Source of the DNA: Candidatus Kuenenia stuttgartensis | GTDB lineage: Bacteria; Planctomycetota; Planctomycetia; Pirellulales; UBA1268 | Assembly: GCA_945876515.1 (NCBI GenBank) | Contig: CAMCPF010000190.1 | Location: 1-6,233, forward strand | Length of the DNA: 6,233 nt | Reading direction: 5' to 3' | Shown here: piece after piece, positions 5,232 to 6,233 of the stretch | Layout of the letters: the number at the start of each line of letters is the position of its first letter | Position numbering within the stretch: the first letter of the stretch is position 1 | Position numbers and translations under genes: made by a program | The notes under the pieces: model-generated | What the model was told of the DNA's origin: nothing | The model's input: only the letters and a program-made list of their open reading frames with translations | Databases searched by the model: none

Positions 5232-5831
5232 TCACACGACCACGTGGGTCGCCGCGACGAACCGCGGGTCGGTCCGAATCGGATCGAAGTCTCGCTCGGT
5301 GCCGGTGAGGTCCCGGAACCGTCCGTCAATCGCGATCGCCCGGGTGAGGTGATCGATCGCCACGGTCACGTTGCCGGCCAGCGAATGGTAGCAGGCCAGG
5401 TTGTAGAGCAGGATCGGCTGCCGGGGCGATGCCGCGAGCCCCGACTCGAGCGCACGGATCGCGTCTGCGAGGCGATCGAGACGCTTGTAGCACCATCCCA
5501 GGCCGAGCCAGGCCTCGAGCCTGGCAGGATCGGCTTCCGCGGCGCGTTCCAGCGGCCCGAGCGCCGCCTGCCATGAACCCAACGCCCGCAGCGCCTCACC
5601 TTCGATCAGGCTGGCGAGCGGCCCCGACCGCATCTCCTCGGGCAGTTGCCGGAGTTCTGCCAACGCCCGCTCCAGCAACCGGCGGGCGGTCGCGGGAGTC
5701 TCCTGGTCGGGCTCGACGAGCAATTCGCCGAGTTCGAGGTAGCCCGCCGCCCGCCGCAGCAGAACCTGCCGAGGCGCGGCCTCCCCGACTGGGATCGGGG
5801 GCGGTTTCGGGGTGTCCACATCGTTGGGCAT
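5232..5831 (-). CDS. TPR (tetratricopeptide repeat) protein
   Basis: Protein of 199 residues. A Pro-rich N-terminus (1-20) is followed by helices. TPR-like units are visible at about 72-103 (SLIEGEALRALGSWQAALGP), 104-137 (LEAWLGLGWCYKRLDRLADA and onwards) and 138-171 (LLYNLACYHSLAGNVTVAID and onwards), with the usual W/G/Y/A spacing. The C-terminal RDFDPIRTDPRF (180-191) is a common ending of TPR proteins whose last repeat is followed by a 'dFdplR.dprF' tail. TPRs mediate protein-protein contacts; no enzyme domain, signal peptide or membrane helix is present, so it is probably a cytoplasmic adaptor. ATG 5831 is chosen because GGAGGA lies about ten bases upstream; a longer in-frame start at 5948 would add 39 residues of poor coding character. 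It is possibly co-transcribed with the AroE-like gene. Confidence 0.87.
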   Translation of the reverse strand: MPNDVDTPKPPPIPVGEAAPRQVLLRRAAGYLELGELLVEPDQETPATARRLLERALAELRQLPEEMRSGPLASLIEGEALRALGSWQAALGPLERAAEADPARLEAWLGLGWCYKRLDRLADAIRALESGLAASPRQPILLYNLACYHSLAGNVTVAIDHLTRAIAIDGRFRDLTGTERDFDPIRTDPRFVAATHVVV

Positions 5832-5880
5832 GGCACCGGATCCTCCGCACGGCCACATCGTCACGGCCGTTGCGACATGT

Positions 5881-5886
5881 AGTTTA
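5881..5886 (-). promoter_or_regulatory. Possible -10 element (TAAACT) for the TPR gene
   Basis: TAAACT on the minus strand, in the most AT-rich stretch upstream of the TPR gene, would place the transcription start near 5874 and give a leader of about 43 nt. It matches the TANACT pattern seen at three other sites in the window. No -35 is evident. Confidence 0.3.
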
Positions 5887-5896
5887 GTCAGAGGGC

Positions 5897-6055
5897 ATGC
5901 GGCGGCCCACTCTTCCGCGGCTGTTCCCTCTGGTGATCTACGCGGCAACCGGCTGTTTGGGTCGGGCCACGGTCAGCCCCGGCAGAAGTCGGCCGGCGGG
6001 GGAAAATTCCCCGGCGTTGTTCTACGAAATCCGCCGGCACATGCCACTCCTATAG
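5897..6055 (+). CDS. Possible 52-aa lipoprotein-like small ORF
   Basis: The frame starts MRRPTLPRLFPLVIYAATGC and ends IRRHMPLL. It has a basic n-region (RRPTLPR), a short hydrophobic stretch (LFPLVIYAA) and a lipobox-like ATGC with Cys at residue 20, the layout of a bacterial lipoprotein signal. The mature part would be only 33 residues. About three quarters of third codon positions are G or C, lower than in the neighbouring genes. The purine-rich AGAGGG before the ATG is only one base away, too close for a normal ribosome site. The stop overlaps a TATAGAT element and lies 20 nt before the gene at 6076. It is either a small secreted lipoprotein or chance. Confidence 0.3.
   Translation: MRRPTLPRLFPLVIYAATGCLGRATVSPGRSRPAGENSPALFYEIRRHMPLL
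5999..6012. repeat. Inverted repeat GGGGAA-AA-TTCCCC
   Basis: Perfect 6-bp arms around two bases, 63-77 nt upstream of the ATG at 6076 and just upstream of a TATAGAT element (6051). It could be an operator for the gene at 6076, but it also falls inside the possible 52-aa ORF. Confidence 0.3.
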
Positions 6056-6057
6056 AT
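6051..6057 (+). promoter_or_regulatory. Possible -10 element (TATAGAT) for the gene at 6076
   Basis: TATAGA is a five-of-six match to TATAAT, in otherwise GC-rich DNA, with a start expected near 6063, about 13 nt before the ATG. There is no recognisable -35 16-18 bp upstream. The short leader would place the GGAG at 6064-6067 at the very 5' end. Confidence 0.35.
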
Positions 6058-6075
6058 AGCCCTGGAGATTCCCCG

Positions 6076-6233
6076 ATGCGACTGACCCTCCGCACCCTCT
6101 TGGCCTGGCTTGACGGCGTCCTGCCCGCTGCCGAGCAGGACGAACTGGCCGCGAAGGTGGCGGCCAGCCCCATCGCGCCCCGGCTCGTGGATCGGATTCG
6201 CGACGTGATGGGCCGGCCGGGCCTGGTCGCACC
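6076..6233 (+). CDS. Planctomycete-type conserved protein, N-terminus only
   Basis: Partial gene running off the right edge, with 52 full codons visible. It starts MRLTLRTLLAWLDGVLPAAE and continues with ELAAKVAASPIAPRLVDRIR and a GRPGL segment. GGAG eight bases before the ATG supports the start, and third codon positions are mostly G/C. The pattern M(R/K)LTLRTLLA(W/Y)LD..L...(E/D)...(L/I)..K(V/I)..S..A..L(V/I)(D/E)RI resembles the N-terminus of proteins I recall as widespread in planctomycetes, of unknown function. The fold looks like a small all-helical domain similar in outline to anti-sigma N-terminal domains, but no zinc-binding HxxxCxxC is present. Whatever follows beyond the window decides the role. 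Confidence 0.8.
   Translation, partial: MRLTLRTLLAWLDGVLPAAEQDELAAKVAASPIAPRLVDRIRDVMGRPGLVA

Noticed and set aside
4516..5352. A 278-codon plus-strand frame over the AroE-like gene
   Set aside because: Gly/Arg/His-rich shadow without domains; the minus-strand frame has a GAGPTG nucleotide site.
6035..6048. Possible sigma54 promoter (GGCAC...)
   Set aside because: The bases expected 10 nt after GG are TC instead of GC, so the -12 element is missing.

Overview
The window is about 6.2 kb of high-GC bacterial DNA and most likely comes from a planctomycete (Planctomycetota, probably Pirellulales). This rests on the strong G/C preference at third codon positions and on several proteins that, from memory, resemble planctomycete-restricted families: an 89-residue protein ending in a YDADG/VNLF segment, a glycosyltransferase-2-like protein with a degenerate active site, and the protein starting at 6076 (MRLTLRTLLAWLDG...). 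No database search was possible, so the taxonomy is an inference.

Layout from left to right: the 5' end of a GlsB/YeaQ/YmgE-type small membrane protein (minus, cut by the window edge); a candidate 59-residue membrane protein (plus, 204-383); a tRNA-Arg with anticodon CCG (minus, 470-543); a GT2-like protein (minus, 653-1726) preceded on the same strand by an 89-residue protein (minus, 1832-2101); a gap of about 300 bp; a lipoate-protein ligase/octanoyltransferase-family protein (minus, 2409-3227); a divergent intergenic region with the best promoter in the window; a membrane-anchored HEAT-repeat protein (plus, 3295-4335); a shikimate-dehydrogenase-like protein (minus, 4342-5151) that converges on the HEAT gene with 6 nt between stops; a TPR protein (minus, 5232-5831); a possible 52-residue lipoprotein-like small ORF (plus, 5897-6055); and the start of a planctomycete-type protein (plus, from 6076, cut by the right edge).

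The genes look mostly like housekeeping and lineage-specific genes. I see no transposase, integrase, phage gene, CRISPR array, toxin-antitoxin pair or defence system. Two minus-strand pairs could be operons (89-aa protein then GT2-like; TPR then AroE-like). In both, a GC-rich hairpin sits at or just after the stop of the first gene. Points worth a second look are three enzyme-family proteins whose signature residues are altered (GT2 without DxD, AroE-like with substrate-site substitutions, LplA-like with an altered RRxSGGG...H motif), a recurring TANACT element at likely -10 positions, several short perfect palindromes in intergenic DNA, and two small ORFs. I did not find a convincing new multi-gene system.
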